Source: Candidatus Parcubacteria bacterium
Lineage (GTDB): Bacteria > Patescibacteriota > Minisyncoccia > Minisyncoccales > JAUWXI01
NCBI GenBank assembly: GCA_030616435.1
Contig: JAUWXI010000030.1
Location: forward strand, 1-5,218
Direction: 5' to 3'
DNA length: 5,218 nt
Made by a program: the position numbers and the translations under genes. The notes under the pieces are model-generated. The model had not been told where the DNA came from. It saw nothing but the letters and a program-made list of their open reading frames with translations, and did not search any database. Every line of letters starts with the position of its first letter. The stretch's first letter is position 1. This document shows, piece by piece, positions 4,161 to 5,218 of the stretch.

Positions 4161-4652
4161 TTATAATCTAGAAAAATCAATCCCTCGAATTTTTAATTTA
4201 ATCAAGCTCCAAATTTCATCTACATAACAAGGAATTGCTTCAAAAAATCCAAGATTATTTTTGCATTTTTCAAATTCTAATTTTTTGTCTGGAATTATTC
4301 TTTTAAAAATATGTCTAACTCTACTTAGATGATGTGGTGCTGTCACAACAATAGCTAACTTAAAACCTCGCTCATTCATTATTTCTTTAGAGTAATAAGC
4401 ATTTCCAACTGTCGTATTTGGTCTTTCTTCAAGAATTATATTTTCAGAAGGAAGTCCTTGTTTAATGGCAATGTCTGCCATAAATTTAGCTTCAGATAAA
4501 TCTTTCCTTGTTTTAAATCCACCTGAAAAAATGATCTTACTTGCTTTCTTTTGCTTATATAACTCAACCGCCTTCTCAGTTCTTAATTTCATAGACTCAA
4601 CTGTTTTCAACGTATAGAAAACATTACCTAAACAAATTATTACATCAGCCAT
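4161..4652 (-). CDS. DUF218/YdcF-like protein
   Basis: 163 residues from ATG 4652. The DUF218 pattern is complete in its N-terminal two thirds: DVIICLGN (3-10), an RTEKAVELYKQKKA segment (24-37), the strand KIIFSGGF (39-46), SEAKFMADIAIKQGLP (53-68), the acidic E74-E75 with RPNTTVGNAYYSKEIM (77-92), and AIVVTAPHHLSRVRHIF (100-116) with the usual H near the end. Unlike YdcF- or SanA/ElyC-type envelope proteins it has no N-terminal membrane segment, so a cytoplasmic form is likely. The family has a Rossmann-like fold; some members bind S-adenosylmethionine or affect envelope synthesis, but the reaction is not settled, so none is claimed. The gene is convergent with the NYN gene. A hairpin and extended -10 lie upstream; there is no Shine-Dalgarno, only an AT leader. 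Confidence 0.85.
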   Translation of the reverse strand: MADVIICLGNVFYTLKTVESMKLRTEKAVELYKQKKASKIIFSGGFKTRKDLSEAKFMADIAIKQGLPSENIILEERPNTTVGNAYYSKEIMNERGFKLAIVVTAPHHLSRVRHIFKRIIPDKKLEFEKCKNNLGFFEAIPCYVDEIWSLIKLKIRGIDFSRL

Positions 4653-4674
4653 AAAAAAATTATTAAATTATTTT

Positions 4675-4683
4675 ATCATACCA
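4675..4683 (-). promoter_or_regulatory. Extended -10 of the DUF218 gene
   Basis: Minus strand TGG-TATGAT (4683-4675) matches an extended -10 (TGn plus 5 of 6 to TATAAT), 22 bases before ATG 4652. A clear -35 is missing, as expected for the extended type; the -35 position is filled by the hairpin at 4682-4710. Confidence 0.5.
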
Positions 4684-4710
4684 AAGAATCGCCAAGCAGG
4701 CGATTCTTTG
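4682..4710. promoter_or_regulatory. 12-bp perfect inverted repeat at the DUF218 promoter
   Basis: CAAAGAATCGCC (4682-4693) and GGCGATTCTTTG (4699-4710) are perfectly complementary around the loop AAGCA. Its left edge overlaps the TGG of the extended -10. There is no T-run after it on either strand, so an operator or a DNA or RNA structural element is likelier than a terminator. Confidence 0.65.
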
Positions 4711-4735
4711 AATTCTCTAATAACTTTATGGAATT

Positions 4736-4778
4736 GGCTCCCCTAGCTGGACGATGTTAGAACCTGTTTGGTAAACAG
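4736..4778. repeat. Dispersed GTTAGAAC motif, copy 3, with adjoining hairpin
   Basis: Bases 4736-4766 resemble 3326-3353 and 3418-3447. On the minus strand the ends GGTTC and GAGCC can pair (with a T-G wobble), compared with GTTC/GAAC in copy 1. It is followed by the small hairpin CTGTTT-GGT-AAACAG (4764-4778). No coding frame is convincing here. Confidence 0.55.
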
Positions 4779-4862
4779 TTTAATCTAAAAATATATTCTA
4801 CCCAACCTACGAATCCTTACTTAATTTACTAATTATATCATCTAAATCTCTTTTGCTATCTT

Positions 4863-5096
4863 CTATCTTTCAGAACCACCTATACAAAATTTACAATTAT
4901 CATAGCCCTCACTTTTTGCCTGCTCCAGGGTGTCGGGCGTAAAGACCACTGCGTTTCCAGCTTTTATAATTTCATCAATTTGGCATTCATTTGCTCCGGT
5001 CTTCTCATTATCGAGGTCATGAACTTCCATATGACTAGAGTCGCTATTTCCTAAATATCTTTTATCAGTTGGACGACTACTAATTGGAATTGCCAT
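4863..5096 (-). CDS. Ada-like zinc-binding domain protein, C-terminus probably frameshifted
   Basis: 77 residues from ATG 5096. Motifs: RYLGNSDSSHMEVHDLD (13-29), ECQIDEII (37-44), VVFTPDTLEQAKSEGY (50-65) and NCKFCIG (67-73). The spacing of H26, C38, C68 and C71 is that of the Ada-type metal-binding fold also found at the ends of nucleases and ComEC-like proteins; it likely binds one zinc and perhaps DNA. The frame stops at TAG 4863-4865 just after GGSER. One extra base in the AAA at 4868-4870 would instead give an uninterrupted tail, KIEDSKRDLDDIISKLSKDS, ending at TAG 4807-4809, for a total of about 96 residues. The tail is a good amphipathic helix. So the gene is either truncated, frameshifted by an indel or sequencing error, or naturally short. 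The function in this organism is not known. Confidence 0.72.
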   Translation of the reverse strand: MAIPISSRPTDKRYLGNSDSSHMEVHDLDNEKTGANECQIDEIIKAGNAVVFTPDTLEQAKSEGYDNCKFCIGGSER

Positions 5097-5145
5097 ATTT
5101 TTATAAACATTTATACTTTTTAATTAATTCTTCGACCTTTAAAAG

Positions 5146-5154
5146 TTATCCACA
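5146..5154 (+). promoter_or_regulatory. Consensus DnaA box
   Basis: TTATCCACA is an exact match to the consensus. It lies between the divergent promoters of the Ada-like gene and of a gene beyond the right edge. A single box suggests DnaA-linked regulation rather than a replication origin. A chance match is possible. Confidence 0.45.
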
Positions 5155-5163
5155 GTTGACACC

Positions 5164-5193
5164 TTTGCAGGTTCGGTTGATGTTCGGTATAAT
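5164..5193 (+). promoter_or_regulatory. Plus-strand promoter with direct GTTCGG repeats, for a gene beyond the window
   Basis: A perfect -10 TATAAT (5188-5193) follows a weak -35 near 5164-5170 (TTTGCA/TTGCAG) at 17-18 bases. Between them GTTCGG occurs twice (5171-5176 and 5182-5187), repeated every 11 bases, about one helix turn, as for a regulator binding one face. A TTGACA at 5156-5161 is 26 bases from the -10, too far to pair with it. The gene served is outside the window. Confidence 0.6.
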
Positions 5194-5218
5194 ATAATAA
5201 TACCAAGCACTTTAACGT

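Noticed and set aside
3326..4766. Integron attC sites
   Set aside because: The GTTAGAAC motif does not fit the paired GTTRRRY/RYYYAAC core sites of attC, and no integrase is in the window. Bracketing of genes is kept as a finding without this label.
5146..5154. Chromosomal replication origin
   Set aside because: Only one exact DnaA box is present, with no cluster, no AT-rich unwinding region clearly next to it and no dnaA or dnaN gene.

Overview
The window is AT-rich and compact, with small proteins, weak or absent Shine-Dalgarno sequences, and several genes that resemble ones common in Patescibacteria (CPR) such as Parcubacteria-type lineages. That assignment is an inference from gene content and style; there is no rRNA or other marker. 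TGG encodes Trp and TAA, TAG and TGA all appear as stops, so the TGA-to-Gly code of Gracilibacteria and Absconditabacteria is not indicated.

Left part (1-1569), all on the minus strand: a single-pass membrane protein with a conserved C-terminal domain (943-1569), then a protein with an N-terminal helical domain and a C-terminal DeoR-like winged helix (329-886), then the N-terminus of an ECF-type sigma-70 factor cut by the window edge (1-233). Between the last two lies an array of five TAGGACA-type half-sites with symmetric 5-3-3-5 spacing, followed by a GC-rich hairpin and a CCACAA palindrome. Together these look like a membrane/regulator/sigma-factor module, perhaps for envelope signalling (inference).

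Middle (1570-3556): a two-gene minus-strand operon encoding a DUF6922-like protein and an AbiEii-family nucleotidyltransferase, resembling a toxin-antitoxin or abortive-infection pair. It is bracketed by copies of a composite palindromic repeat of about 145 bp (1679-1824 and 2882-3032, plus a partial copy at 3039-3096). The 772-base interval 2785-3556 has no convincing gene but is dense in structure: a bidirectional terminator, repeat copies, a 34-bp near-perfect palindrome, a second identical terminator core, and two copies of another short dispersed motif.

Right part (3557-5218): a plus-strand NYN-domain nuclease with an apparently near-leaderless promoter and its own terminator; a third copy of the GCCCAGCGATGGGC terminator; a convergent minus-strand DUF218/YdcF-like protein with a 12-bp perfect hairpin at its promoter; a small minus-strand Ada-like zinc-binding protein that seems to have lost its C-terminal tail through a one-base frameshift; and, at the edge, a consensus DnaA box plus a plus-strand promoter with direct GTTCGG repeats that must serve a gene beyond the window.

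The main interest lies in the half-site array between the regulator and the sigma factor, the family of composite palindromic repeats, and the repeated identical terminators.
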